From Litchfieldia alkalitelluris (GTDB taxonomy: Bacteria > Bacillota > Bacilli > Bacillales > Bacillaceae_L): 64,000 bases of DNA. The notes under the pieces were generated by a model. It saw nothing but the letters and a program-made list of their open reading frames with translations, made no database searches and was not told where the DNA came from. The stretch lies in assembly GCF_002019645.1 (NCBI RefSeq), contig NZ_KV917374.1:2306696-2370695 (forward strand), written 5' to 3'. The translations under genes and the position numbers were made by a program. Each line of letters begins with the position of its first letter. The stretch's first letter is position 1. Of this stretch, positions 1-11,032 are shown piece after piece.

Positions 1-1
1 T

Positions 2-1711
2 GACAAATATCAAGGTCTTGACCGCTTTGAATGCCGTAAGCAAATTGTGAAAGACCTTCAAGAGCAAGATGTCTTATTTAAAATTGAAGAACACACACAC
101 TCTGTTGGTCACAGTGAAAGAAGTGGGGCAGTTGTTGAACCATATCTTTCAACACAATGGTTTGTTAAAATGCAGCCACTAGCTGATGAAGCAGTAGCGC
201 TTCAAAATAAAGAAGATAAAGTTAACTTTGTACCAGATCGTTTCGAAAAAACTTACCTGCATTGGATGGAAAATATCCGTGATTGGTGTATTTCTCGTCA
301 GTTATGGTGGGGTCATAGAATTCCTGCTTGGTATCATAAAGAAACAGGTGAGGTATATGTAGACCATGAGCCACCTGCAGATGAGGAAAACTGGACACAA
401 GATAACGATGTATTAGATACATGGTTCTCGTCAGCTTTATGGCCATTTTCTACAATGGGTTGGCCAGATGTTGAAAATGAAGATTACAAACGCTTCTACC
501 CTACAAGTGTACTTGTAACAGGTTATGATATCATTTTCTTCTGGGTATCTCGAATGATTTTCCAAGGACTAGAGTTTACTGGAAAGCGTCCATTCAAGGA
601 TGTTCTGATCCACGGACTTGTTCGTGATGCACAAGGACGTAAAATGAGTAAGTCACTTGGTAATGGTGTGGACCCAATGGATGTGATCGACCAATATGGT
701 GCAGATGCATTACGTTATTTCCTATCAACAGGAAGCTCACCAGGTCAGGATTTACGCTTTAGCATGGAAAAGGTTGAGTCGACTTGGAACTTCATTAATA
801 AAATTTGGAATGCTTCTCGTTTTGCATTAATGAACATGGAAGGCTTCAAATATGAGGATATTGACTTAACTGGTGAAAAATCAGTAGCCGACAAGTGGAT
901 TTTAACAAGATTAAATGAAACGATTGAAAATGTCACAAAGCTTGCTGAGCGTTATGAGTTCGGTGAAGTTGGACGATTACTATACAACTTCATCTGGGAT
1001 GATTTCTGTGATTGGTATATTGAAATGGCGAAGTTACCGTTATACGGTGAGAATGAAGAAGCAAAGAAAACAACTCGTTCAATTCTTGCTTATGTCTTAG
1101 ATAACACAATGAGACTCCTTCATCCATTCATGCCATTCGTAACAGAAAAAATTTGGCAAAGCCTACCTCACGATGGTGAATCAATTACGGTAGCAAGCTG
1201 GCCAACTGTGCGCCCAGAGCTTTCTGACGCGCGAGCTGCAAGTGATATGAAGCTACTTGTTGAGATCATCCGTACGGTTCGTAACATCCGTGCTGAAGTA
1301 AATACACCAATGAGCAAGCAAATCGAGCTGAAAATTAAGGCTAAAGACGAAACAATCCTTAATCAGTTAGAATCTAATCGTTCATATTTAGAGCGTTTCT
1401 GTAATCCAAGTGAATTAACAATCGCAACAGAAGTACCAAGTGATGACAAAGCAATGTCTGCGGTTGTAACTGGAGCAGAGTTAATTCTGCCACTTCATGG
1501 ACTAATTAACATTGATGAAGAAGTTAAGCGTCTGGAAAAAGAATTAGATAAATTAAACAAAGAAGTAGAGCGCGTTGATAAGAAGCTTGGCAATGAAGGC
1601 TTCGTTAAAAAAGCACCAGCAAAAGTAATTGAAGAAGAAAAAGCAAAGCAAGCGGATTATATTGAAAAGCGTGATGCGGTTCAGAAACGTATTACTGAGT
1701 TAAAAGGCTAA
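2..1711 (+). CDS. valS: Valyl-tRNA synthetase, 3' part (start outside window)
   Basis: This is a class I aminoacyl-tRNA synthetase that charges tRNA-Val in the cytoplasm. The frame is open from base 2, so about 570 C-terminal residues are present of the roughly 880 usual for ValRS. Visible are the [10 protein letters not shown] block of the catalytic fold, the KMSKS signature at about nt 641-655 (in [14 protein letters not shown]), the helical anticodon-binding region, and a charged C-terminal coiled coil at nt 1500-1708 typical of ValRS. The ATG/GTG starts inside the visible part are internal. In Bacillus the next gene is normally folC; here a giant protease gene intervenes. Identity is very secure. 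Confidence 0.97.
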   Translation, partial: DKYQGLDRFECRKQIVKDLQEQDVLFKIEEHTHSVGHSERSGAVVEPYLSTQWFVKMQPLADEAVALQNKEDKVNFVPDRFEKTYLHWMENIRDWCISRQLWWGHRIPAWYHKETGEVYVDHEPPADEENWTQDNDVLDTWFSSALWPFSTMGWPDVENEDYKRFYPTSVLVTGYDIIFFWVSRMIFQGLEFTGKRPFKDVLIHGLVRDAQGRKMSKSLGNGVDPMDVIDQYGADALRYFLSTGSSPGQDLRFSMEKVESTWNFINKIWNASRFALMNMEGFKYEDIDLTGEKSVADKWILTRLNETIENVTKLAERYEFGEVGRLLYNFIWDDFCDWYIEMAKLPLYGENEEAKKTTRSILAYVLDNTMRLLHPFMPFVTEKIWQSLPHDGESITVASWPTVRPELSDARAASDMKLLVEIIRTVRNIRAEVNTPMSKQIELKIKAKDETILNQLESNRSYLERFCNPSELTIATEVPSDDKAMSAVVTGAELILPLHGLINIDEEVKRLEKELDKLNKEVERVDKKLGNEGFVKKAPAKVIEEEKAKQADYIEKRDAVQKRITELKG

Positions 1712-1726
1712 CATATTGTTGTTAAA

Positions 1727-1756
1727 GACTGTCTAGGAAACTAGGCAGTTTTTTTG
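1727..1756 (+). terminator. Rho-independent terminator of valS
   Basis: CTGTCTAG and CTAGGCAG arms pair (one G-T) around a GAAA loop, followed by a run of seven T. It lies 15 bases after the valS stop codon. Confidence 0.85.
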
Positions 1757-1933
1757 TACCTTTGTACCTAACCCTTCATATGTCTTTAGGGCTACGAAGT
1801 AAATTGGATAATAGTACCATTTAATTATTTTTGTCTGAAAACTTGAAATTTTTTAAAAACTAAGAGGTAATTACCAATTATTGTTTAATTTACTATTATG
1901 GTCAGGGATGATCAAAATGTGGAGGTGCAATGA

Positions 1934-4900
1934 TTGATAAAGATGAAGTGGAAAAAGCAAAGAAAAAGTCTCGCAATTATTTTTAGTATCACCATTATGT
2001 TATCGACTCTTTTACCACACCTAGGATTTGCAGCTAGTAAAACAGAGGTGAAAGATCTCCAAATTGAAGATGTCGAGATTGAGAAACAACGTGAAACGGA
2101 ATTTTTGCCAAAAAGTAGCGAAGAAGTTGAAACTGAGGAAGATGGGTTAACATCACTATTATCTGGACTAGGATGGGAACCTACGTTGGACTCCTCTAAG
2201 GAAGAAATCTCAACTGAGAAGGTTGAGTCAGATGTATACAAGCAATTAAAGAAACAGGATACTGTCGATGTTATTGTGAAACTGAAAGATCAAGTAGATA
2301 TGGAAGCTCTTTATACTGAGGGAAAAGGCAAGGCGAAACGGGTAGAGCGACTTACATTAGTGAAACAAAGACTCGAGGACAAAGCCAAAAACTCTCAAAA
2401 AGGAGTGAATCAAGCATTATCAAACCTTGAAAAAAAGGGAAAAGCAAAAGTAAAGCAATCATTGTGGATTACAAATAGCATCGTCGCTTCAGTCGATCAA
2501 GACGCATTAGAAGAATTAAAGGGAAGAGACGATATTGAGAAAATTACATTAGATGCTATTCTTCAGTTGCCAGAGCCAATTGTGGAAGAATCAAAACCAC
2601 GTCTTCCTGAATGGGGTTTGGAGAAAATATACGCTCCAAAGGTTTGGGGAGAATACGGTGAAAAAGGCGAAGGCATTGTTGTGGGAATCATGGATACAGG
2701 GGTAGATGGAAACCACGAAGCATTAAAAAATAATTATCGTGGCAAAGACGGAAATCATCAATATTCATGGGCTGATTTCTCAGGTCAAAATTATAAAACG
2801 CCAACAGATGGGAATGGTCATGGTACACATGTGGCCGGGACTGCTGTTGGAGGAGGTGCAGGTGAACCGATTGGGGTAGCGCCTGAAGCAGAGTGGATCG
2901 CTGCAAAAATCTTCACAGATGGTGGCTCTACAACTCTATCAGCCATTCATTCAGCCTTCCAATGGTTTATGGCACCTGGTGGGGATCCAACGAAAGCTCC
3001 GGATGTTGTTAATAACTCATGGGGCAATGCAAATTCTTATAATCTTGAATTTTATGAAGATGTTCAGGCATGGGTGGCTGCCGGAATATTCCCTCTGTTT
3101 GCAGCGGGAAATGATGGACCAGGGACACAAACAATTGGATCGCCTGGTAGTTTCTTAGATTCATTTGCCATTGGGGCAACAGATAGCTATGACCAAATTG
3201 CTTATTTTTCAAGTCGTGGTCCAGTATTTTGGACGGATGAAAACGGCAATCAAGTTCGTCATATTAAGCCAGATGTAGCCGCACCAGGTCACCATATTTA
3301 TTCGGCATGGCCAACACAGTTGGGTGAAGGTAAATATCGTACAATCAGTGGAACATCGATGGCAACACCACATGTAGCGGGAGCAATTGCTCTTTTACTA
3401 GGCGTTCAGCCAGACCTAACAATTGAAGAAGTAAAAGACCTTTTAAAAGGAACGGCTAGAGTTGAGCCACATATGGGTATCTTGCCAAATGATATGTACG
3501 GCTCAGGAATCGTAAATATTTATCAAGCGGTCACAGAAGCTGCGTATGCAGGTGAATTAAAAGTGAAGATATTATCTGAGAGCGGAGAACCTGTATTATC
3601 AACTGTTGAAATTCCTTCAGAAAATAAGCTAGTAAATGTCTCCGAGGACGGGGAGTTTTCTTTCAAGCTTAGAGAAGGAACTCACAAAGTTACTGTGAAC
3701 GCGTTTGGGTTTGAGACATTTCAAGGCGAAGTTAAGGTTACGAAAAATGAACTCACAGAAGTTACGTGGGAGTTGAAAAAATCTCCTACCTTTACAATCT
3801 CAGGATCAGTGGTAGATCAAGCATCACAAGCTGTTGTACCTTTTGCATATGTACGATTAAAGGGTACGCCTCTTTCAGCAGTTCGAAGTAATCTCAGCGG
3901 TGAATATAAAATCGAAGATGTTCCTGCAGGTGAGTATGAACTCGTTGTTTCTGGTGAAGGGATAAAAGGACAAGCATTAAAGGTAACAATTAATGCAAAC
4001 CTTCAACAAACGATTGAAGTTGAATTGAGTAAATCTAACACAAATTCAGAATGGACCACAGCGAACAATAACTACCAACGTAATGCTGTTTCTCCTAATG
4101 CGATTGATGTGGACAAACTAACGTTAAGCTGGAATTATTCAACCGAGACAAAAGGAGACATATTGTTCTCTACTCCGGCTGTCACAGAAGATAGCATTGT
4201 GTTAACAACTGAATATGGATGGATTGTTGTGTTAGACTCACAAACCGGCGAGGAAAAGTGGAGTATCCGTTTTGGTTCGATGAACCGTTCATCTCCTACT
4301 GTTGTTGATGGGAAAATCTATTTATCAGGTGGCGCAGATGGAACGATCTATGCTTTAGATGTAAAAACTGGCACTGTTCTTTGGAGTAAGTTAATTGAAC
4401 AAACAACAGTATATGAATCTCCTCTTTATCGTGATGGAGTGTTATATGTTGGATCAGGGGTTACCGAAGCGGCCAAGGTATATGCGTTAGATGCAGATAC
4501 TGGTGAGATTCTTTGGTCAAAGGATGTTGGGGCATCTTCATTCTTTGGGGGAACACTTGGAACTGATTATTTATACATTGGAACCTATGAAAATAGTACC
4601 ATTCGGGCATTAAGCTTAGAAGATGGTACTGAAATATGGAATGCAACAGTTAGTAACGAAGGATTTGCATCAAGACCTGTTTACAAAGATGGATTTATTT
4701 ATGTGAACAGTACGAATTTTGGCAGTCAAACAGGTACTCTCCATGTATATGATGCAAACACAGGTGAAGAAAAATGGAGCTTTGCAGGGATTGGGGATAC
4801 TCAAGCGGGTTCACCAATTGTATATGAAGAGCTGGTGATTGTGAGTTCTGCTGTTCAACCAATTTTAAGAGCATTAGACCGTGAAACTGGCGCAGAGGTA

Positions 4901-7900
4901 TGGACTAACAAGTCTGTTGGTACAACCCCACACAATGGTTCAGTCTCAGCTAATGGTGTGTTATTTTATGCTGGAACTAGTGGGGTACTTTATGCGTTGG
5001 ATGTGTATTCGGGGCAGGTGATGAAGGAATTTTCGTTACCAGATTATAGTACATCCGGTTTACCAATTGTTGCTGGAAATGTTGTTGTTCCTTACCGTTC
5101 AGGAATCCAAAGCTATTTATCTCCAGGAATTTTAAAAGGAACAATAAAAGATGATGCGGGAAATCCAATTGATGGAACGGTCTCAGTTCTGGAAACAGGT
5201 GAAGTAGTAAAAAACAATGCTGAAGGAGCATTTGAATTAAAGCACAAACCAGGATCTTTCACAGTTAAAATTGCACAATACGGCAAACAACAAGTACTAG
5301 AACCAATCACCTTTGTGTCCGGGTATACGGAAACAAAAAATTATTCATTAGTACCGGCTGGAGTTGGGTCGTTAAAAATTGAGGCAATTGATCAACGAAC
5401 ACAGTCTGGTTTAGGGGATGTGAAGCTATATCTTAGTGGAACACCAATCGAGGGTGTGACTAATGAGCAAGGTATGTTTGAAGTTGCTGAAGTGTTTGAA
5501 GGAACGTACGAGCTTACGATGACTTTAAATGGATATATTGAAGTGAAGAAAAACATTACCATAAGTAAAAATCAAGATAATCCGATTAAAATTGAACTTC
5601 AGCCTGTAGATATTGCTGTTTTAAATGATTGGAATAGTGAAGTGACTTCATTATTAAATGTAAATGGCCATACAGCAGAAGAGCGCGATTGGGATATTGT
5701 CGATGATATTCATCGCTATCAGGTTGTGTACTTAAACGGGGCATATGGCTCTGGTGGCTGGCAGCCAGATGAAACACAATTTAAAGAATTAGTTGAAAAA
5801 GCAAAGCAACATGATGTTAGTTTGATTTTTGCTGATGCGTGGGGCTCAAGCTATGGTTCAATCAGACAGTTGACTAATTTTCTGAATGATCCTAAAGAGA
5901 TTGCCCATCATTATGGCTCTGGCATCGTTAGAATGCAGATTGATCAAGAACATCCAATCTTTGAAGGATATCAAAAAGGAGATCGAGTGAACTTATACAG
6001 TCGAACAGGTGATTTTGCTTGGTTCAATGATTTCTCAGGACGTCATCTTGGCTCGATTGGAAGCACAACACAAGGATTTGTTGGTACAGGGGTAGCTTAT
6101 AAAGCTGTATCAGAAAATAGTGCTCATTTGTTATTAGCGAGTCATGGTGCAGCACCTTGGATTTCTCCATTACAAGGCTGGCTCTCAGATCAACAGAAAA
6201 TTTTATTAAACGGAATTGACTTCCTACAAAATAGTTCATTTGGTAAAGTTACAGGTACAATCACAGATAGTGCTGGAAATCCAATTGAAGCCGAAGTTCA
6301 AATGGTTGAAACTGGTGTGATAGCAAACATAAAGGAATCAGCGTTTGAAATGTATCATGATGAAGGAAAATTTGAAGTCGAAATTCGCGCCTCTGGGTTT
6401 GAGACACAACGTATTCCTGTAACAATTAGCAAAGATGAACCAGTTACTTTAACTGTCGTTTTACAATCTTCTTCAGGAGGCAGTTTAGCTGGAATCATTG
6501 TTGATGATACGTCAAAACAACCGATTACTGAAGCTAAGATCACAGTTTTAAAGAATAGTGAAGTTGCTTCAGAAGTGGTTACTGGTGAAAATGGACGTTT
6601 TGAAATAACAGGATTAGAAAATGTTAGCTATCAAGTGAAAATTGAAAAAGAAGGCTATATTCTTCACGAACAGACGGTGGTCGTAGCTAATCAATCTGAT
6701 CAATTGGAAATTGCTTTAACCACAGTTCCAGCTATAGCTGTTTTAGGAGATTACTATTCTAGCTCAACCAATTTTGCGTCAATCTTCTCTGAAATTGGCG
6801 TAGGAGTTACAAGCCTAAGCACAAGTAATGTTGTTAAGAGAATCTCAGAGTTTGATGTGGTTTTTGTCAATGATGTTTCCACATACTCGTTCTCTAAAGC
6901 ACAATTTGAAGAGCTACTCAAAAACGCTGATGAAGCGGGAACAAGTTTAATTTTTGGAGATTCCTATTTCTCTAGTACAGGAGTTAATTTGCTCGTAAAT
7001 TATCGTGAAGATCCACAATCACGAGGCACGATTTATAAAACAACTGTTGCAGCGCAATATAAGGTACTCAAGAATCATCCAATTCTTGCAGGTGCTAAAA
7101 AGGATGAACTAATTGAATTATTGCTTCCATCAGGAAGTCGTGTTGGATATTTTAACGATTATAGTGGGTATCCACTCGCCACGATTCAACATGAAGGAGA
7201 TACTTCTTCAAAAGGTCTAGGTGTCGCGTATAAGCCTCGGACGGCAAACAGTGTTGAGTTGTTAATGAGTGGACATGGATTTTCATTCTATCATAATGCT
7301 TCACACTATACGGACGCTGGAAAACAAATGTTCATTGATGCAGTTTTATGGGCAGCAAAAGCGAAGTTTTCAACAGTTTCAGGAACGATAACTGATGAAG
7401 AAGGCAATTCACTTCTAGCTGATGTCACAGTCAAAGGAGAACCTTTTGCAACAAAAACAAATGTTGAAAATGGTGAATTTTCAATTGCGATGGAAGATGG
7501 CAGCTATGAAATTGAGGTTTCGGCATTTGGCTACGAAAACCAAGTAATACCTGTAACTGTAGGTCCTGACTCAGAGCCAATTCAAATTCAAATGAACGTA
7601 AATGAAACCGTTGGATCGATTTCAGGAATGATTGAAGATAAGGTCGATGGAAATCCTTTTAGTGATGTCGAGATAAGTGTAATTGGGACTCCGCGCCAAG
7701 CAGTATCAGACACTCAAGGTAAATTCACACTTGGGAAGTTGCTACCTGACACGTACACCGTGGTAATGAAAAAGGATGGCTACGTGGTTAATGAACAGGT
7801 GGTTGAAGTTAAAGCAGGAGAAACAACCAATCTATCTGTTAAAATGAAGCCGTCACCTACGATTGGTGTCATCGTTGATGTTACTTCATCTGGAAGAATG

Positions 7901-10900
7901 ACAATGAAAGAATATCTTCTAGAAAAAGGCTACAAAGTGATGGATTTACACTATACGGATCTTGATAAAATCAGTGAAGTAGACTTAATCATCGCTAATT
8001 CAGATTATGATAATAGTAGAATACCAACAAAGGCAGAGTTTGAAGCCTTCCAGGAAGAACTAGACACGACAAAAACATCGGTGATTTGGACTGGTCAGTT
8101 TGGTGGTAGAGGATCGATCCGATATCTATACCAATATGAAAATAATCCAGCAGAGGAAATCGCTGGTTCAAAAGCAGGAATGAAGTTAAAAGGAATCAAA
8201 GAGCATCCAATTCTTGAAGGAGTAGAATTAGAGACTCTCCATGATATGCCGACGTATTTTGATTATTATTATACATTTGATGGATATGATGGGACGACAA
8301 TAGCTGAGGTTCATCATGAGGCAGATGGAAAAATAGGTGATACGGTTGCATTTAAAGGTCGTACATCAGAATCTGTGGAAATATTACTTGCCAATATGAC
8401 ATTTAGTCATGTATTCCATCCAGGGGATACACGATATTTTGATCCAACACGTGAACAAATCTTTAATAATGCAGTTACTTGGGCATTAGATCAAGAAGAA
8501 GCATTGGTCTCAGAACTCTATGGATCTATCAAAAATAACCATGATTTAGAAGTTCAATCCACTGTAACTGTTAAGGAAACCGGAAAGGTAGTCAAAACTG
8601 ATGAAAAAGGTCTCTTTTATCTAGGCTTACCAGAAGGTACGTATACACTTGAAGTGAAAGCATTCGGTCACTTCACGAAAGAATTTACGGTTGAAGTGAA
8701 AAACGGTGAGAGGTACGACCTAGAATTTGTAATTGAATCAGATCAACTTGGAACTGTAACGGGGACGGTGAATGATGGACAGACCGGAGATCCAATTGCA
8801 GGTGCGCAGATTTCTATTATCGGAACCCCAATTATGGCAACAACCGATGAAAGTGGAAGCTTCAAAATTGGAGTGCCGATGGGTGAATATGATATTAGGG
8901 TATCAGCGAGTGGCTATGCTGCACAAGTAAAGAATGGTATAGTCATTGAAGATGGTGGCGAGTATCAGCTATCCTTCTCACTAGCACCTTCTGAGAAGAT
9001 TGGTATTGTGGCAACTTCATTAAATGGTGACAGACTTCTGCCATTTTTATCAGAACGAGGCTATGATGCTGAATATCTGGAAAATACAAACTTAGGATTA
9101 ATTCAAGACCGTTTAGATGAATTTGCCTTAATCATCTTAAATGATATTCATTATAGTTCAACAAACGATGATATTCGTGAGTTCATCGAAGCAGCAAAAC
9201 AAAAAGAAGTAAGTATTATCTTTGGATCTCAGTATAATAACGGTTCGATTCTTGACCTTCGTGATGTCTATGGAGATCCTGCAAGCGTTCGTTCTGGTTA
9301 TGTACCAAGATCAATTGATGTAAAAGTCGTACATGATCATCCAATCTTTGCTGGGTTGACTGGTGACGAAATTAAAATCTTAAGCAACGGTACAAGTAAT
9401 CAGCAATATGCAGTATACGAGAATTATAGCGGGACAACCATTGGTCAGCTTTCACATGAAGACCAAGGAGTACTAGGTGACGGAATTGGCTATCAATTTA
9501 CAAGTGCAAATAGTGTACATGTACTTTTATCGGGCTTGCAGGTTAGCTCATATGGGTATCCAGAGAGTCGCTGGACTGAAAATGCAAAAACACTTTATAC
9601 AAATGCGATTGACTGGGCAATCTCTGCTAGCTTAGGAGAGATTAAGGGAACTGTCACAGATGAAGAAGGACAACCTATTGCAAATGCAAAAGTAGCTGTG
9701 ATTTCAGCGAATGTAGAAACGGTGACAAATGCAGCAGGAGAATATCGAATTGGAATTGGCACGGGTAGCTATGAGGTTGAGGTGGCTGCTAGAGGTTTTA
9801 TCTCTTCTGTTAAAACAGCAGATATAACGACACTTGGTGAATCAGTCACACTTGATTTTACACTAAAAAAGGTTGAAGGAGTTTCCGTCTCAGGTATTGT
9901 AACAGACAAGCTCACAGAAGAACCCGTTTCTGAGGCTACAGTCACTCTTACACCAGTTGGCGATAACCTAGATTACGAAGAAACATCTGATGAAAAAGGA
10001 TTCTATCAGTTCAAGGACTTACTTGAAGGAGAGTATGAATTAGTCATTAAAAAAGATGGGTATATCGTTTATAGTCAGGTGATTACAGTTGGAATTGAGG
10101 ATGTATCTGTCAATGTTTCACTAGATGCGATACAGGTAGCCGTTCTCGGTGATTACAATCAGAAGCTTGAAGCGTTCTTAACAGAACAACAGTTATATGC
10201 TGAAGCAAGGGATTGGGATGTAGTTCAAGATATTGCAAACTACAAGTTAGTTGTGGTTAACACAAATAAGGGGACACCTGAACAGCTACAGAAGCTGATT
10301 TCTGTAACTGATGAACAAAAGGTGAGTGTTGTCTTCTTAGGAACGTGGGGTCTTGAGGATGGATCAATTCAACTTTTAGAGCAGGCTATTGGTTATCCAC
10401 AGCATGGGATGGATGGCTATAACGAAGGTGCTGTTTATATTAAAGTACATGAGAAACATCCAATTTTTGAAGGATTACCAGAATTGATAAAAATTCACTC
10501 TGAAAAAAGTCCATATGGCACATTTATGAACTATCCTGGCCATGTCATAGGTGATTTACTCGTTGATGAAGAGTTAAAAGGCAGCTCAATCGCTTATGAA
10601 TTCCGTAGTATTGAGCATATGCACTTACTTCTTTCATCATATGCGGTGACTAATATCATTGGCCCTGACTATGGCTGGACTGAAGAAGGAAAACAACTCT
10701 TCACGCAAAGCTTGCGTTATGCAATGGATGGTATTCAGGAAATTCCTGCAATACCAGTGTTAGAAACACCGGATGAAACGAATTTTCAGGATGAACCGGT
10801 GATTATTACAGGGAAGTCAGAGCCATTAACAACCATAGAGCTTTATGATACAAAAGGTAAAACTGACAGTCTTCTTGCTTCAGGTAAAACGAAGGCAGAT

Positions 10901-11032
10901 GGAACGTTTGAAATTGAGCTAGAGTTGAAAAATGGTAGCTATTTCATTAGTTCGACGGCTGAAAACTTTGCTGGTAAGACTGAGAAAAGTAATCAAATTA
11001 AGATAGTTGTAAGTGGGAAGCCGAAACGATGA
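1934..11032 (+). CDS. Giant secreted subtilisin-like (S8, bacillopeptidase F type) multidomain protease
   Basis: A 3032-residue secreted serine protease, far longer than B. subtilis Bpr (about 1430). The TTG start is chosen because GGAGGTG at 1921-1927 sits 6 bases upstream; an ATG at 1943 is the alternative. Order: signal peptide (1-34); I9-like propeptide (about 95-195); S8 domain (about 224-533) with D254 in MDTGVDG, H296 in GHGTHVAG, S475 in SGTSMATPH and N360/N361; two carboxypeptidase-regulatory-like (CpD) domains (about 540-705); PQQ-type beta-propeller (about 705-1064, six TGxxxW blades); two more CpD domains; then five modules with a 374-380 residue period starting near 1226, 1600, 1977, 2357 and 2735. 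Each module is a Rossmann/amidotransferase-like domain of about 200 residues, and the first four are followed by two CpD domains. An Ig-like domain ends the protein. No LPXTG anchor is seen, so release is likely. Substrate is unknown. Confidence 0.93.
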   Translation: MIKMKWKKQRKSLAIIFSITIMLSTLLPHLGFAASKTEVKDLQIEDVEIEKQRETEFLPKSSEEVETEEDGLTSLLSGLGWEPTLDSSKEEISTEKVESDVYKQLKKQDTVDVIVKLKDQVDMEALYTEGKGKAKRVERLTLVKQRLEDKAKNSQKGVNQALSNLEKKGKAKVKQSLWITNSIVASVDQDALEELKGRDDIEKITLDAILQLPEPIVEESKPRLPEWGLEKIYAPKVWGEYGEKGEGIVVGIMDTGVDGNHEALKNNYRGKDGNHQYSWADFSGQNYKTPTDGNGHGTHVAGTAVGGGAGEPIGVAPEAEWIAAKIFTDGGSTTLSAIHSAFQWFMAPGGDPTKAPDVVNNSWGNANSYNLEFYEDVQAWVAAGIFPLFAAGNDGPGTQTIGSPGSFLDSFAIGATDSYDQIAYFSSRGPVFWTDENGNQVRHIKPDVAAPGHHIYSAWPTQLGEGKYRTISGTSMATPHVAGAIALLLGVQPDLTIEEVKDLLKGTARVEPHMGILPNDMYGSGIVNIYQAVTEAAYAGELKVKILSESGEPVLSTVEIPSENKLVNVSEDGEFSFKLREGTHKVTVNAFGFETFQGEVKVTKNELTEVTWELKKSPTFTISGSVVDQASQAVVPFAYVRLKGTPLSAVRSNLSGEYKIEDVPAGEYELVVSGEGIKGQALKVTINANLQQTIEVELSKSNTNSEWTTANNNYQRNAVSPNAIDVDKLTLSWNYSTETKGDILFSTPAVTEDSIVLTTEYGWIVVLDSQTGEEKWSIRFGSMNRSSPTVVDGKIYLSGGADGTIYALDVKTGTVLWSKLIEQTTVYESPLYRDGVLYVGSGVTEAAKVYALDADTGEILWSKDVGASSFFGGTLGTDYLYIGTYENSTIRALSLEDGTEIWNATVSNEGFASRPVYKDGFIYVNSTNFGSQTGTLHVYDANTGEEKWSFAGIGDTQAGSPIVYEELVIVSSAVQPILRALDRETGAEVWTNKSVGTTPHNGSVSANGVLFYAGTSGVLYALDVYSGQVMKEFSLPDYSTSGLPIVAGNVVVPYRSGIQSYLSPGILKGTIKDDAGNPIDGTVSVLETGEVVKNNAEGAFELKHKPGSFTVKIAQYGKQQVLEPITFVSGYTETKNYSLVPAGVGSLKIEAIDQRTQSGLGDVKLYLSGTPIEGVTNEQGMFEVAEVFEGTYELTMTLNGYIEVKKNITISKNQDNPIKIELQPVDIAVLNDWNSEVTSLLNVNGHTAEERDWDIVDDIHRYQVVYLNGAYGSGGWQPDETQFKELVEKAKQHDVSLIFADAWGSSYGSIRQLTNFLNDPKEIAHHYGSGIVRMQIDQEHPIFEGYQKGDRVNLYSRTGDFAWFNDFSGRHLGSIGSTTQGFVGTGVAYKAVSENSAHLLLASHGAAPWISPLQGWLSDQQKILLNGIDFLQNSSFGKVTGTITDSAGNPIEAEVQMVETGVIANIKESAFEMYHDEGKFEVEIRASGFETQRIPVTISKDEPVTLTVVLQSSSGGSLAGIIVDDTSKQPITEAKITVLKNSEVASEVVTGENGRFEITGLENVSYQVKIEKEGYILHEQTVVVANQSDQLEIALTTVPAIAVLGDYYSSSTNFASIFSEIGVGVTSLSTSNVVKRISEFDVVFVNDVSTYSFSKAQFEELLKNADEAGTSLIFGDSYFSSTGVNLLVNYREDPQSRGTIYKTTVAAQYKVLKNHPILAGAKKDELIELLLPSGSRVGYFNDYSGYPLATIQHEGDTSSKGLGVAYKPRTANSVELLMSGHGFSFYHNASHYTDAGKQMFIDAVLWAAKAKFSTVSGTITDEEGNSLLADVTVKGEPFATKTNVENGEFSIAMEDGSYEIEVSAFGYENQVIPVTVGPDSEPIQIQMNVNETVGSISGMIEDKVDGNPFSDVEISVIGTPRQAVSDTQGKFTLGKLLPDTYTVVMKKDGYVVNEQVVEVKAGETTNLSVKMKPSPTIGVIVDVTSSGRMTMKEYLLEKGYKVMDLHYTDLDKISEVDLIIANSDYDNSRIPTKAEFEAFQEELDTTKTSVIWTGQFGGRGSIRYLYQYENNPAEEIAGSKAGMKLKGIKEHPILEGVELETLHDMPTYFDYYYTFDGYDGTTIAEVHHEADGKIGDTVAFKGRTSESVEILLANMTFSHVFHPGDTRYFDPTREQIFNNAVTWALDQEEALVSELYGSIKNNHDLEVQSTVTVKETGKVVKTDEKGLFYLGLPEGTYTLEVKAFGHFTKEFTVEVKNGERYDLEFVIESDQLGTVTGTVNDGQTGDPIAGAQISIIGTPIMATTDESGSFKIGVPMGEYDIRVSASGYAAQVKNGIVIEDGGEYQLSFSLAPSEKIGIVATSLNGDRLLPFLSERGYDAEYLENTNLGLIQDRLDEFALIILNDIHYSSTNDDIREFIEAAKQKEVSIIFGSQYNNGSILDLRDVYGDPASVRSGYVPRSIDVKVVHDHPIFAGLTGDEIKILSNGTSNQQYAVYENYSGTTIGQLSHEDQGVLGDGIGYQFTSANSVHVLLSGLQVSSYGYPESRWTENAKTLYTNAIDWAISASLGEIKGTVTDEEGQPIANAKVAVISANVETVTNAAGEYRIGIGTGSYEVEVAARGFISSVKTADITTLGESVTLDFTLKKVEGVSVSGIVTDKLTEEPVSEATVTLTPVGDNLDYEETSDEKGFYQFKDLLEGEYELVIKKDGYIVYSQVITVGIEDVSVNVSLDAIQVAVLGDYNQKLEAFLTEQQLYAEARDWDVVQDIANYKLVVVNTNKGTPEQLQKLISVTDEQKVSVVFLGTWGLEDGSIQLLEQAIGYPQHGMDGYNEGAVYIKVHEKHPIFEGLPELIKIHSEKSPYGTFMNYPGHVIGDLLVDEELKGSSIAYEFRSIEHMHLLLSSYAVTNIIGPDYGWTEEGKQLFTQSLRYAMDGIQEIPAIPVLETPDETNFQDEPVIITGKSEPLTTIELYDTKGKTDSLLASGKTKADGTFEIELELKNGSYFISSTAENFAGKTEKSNQIKIVVSGKPKR

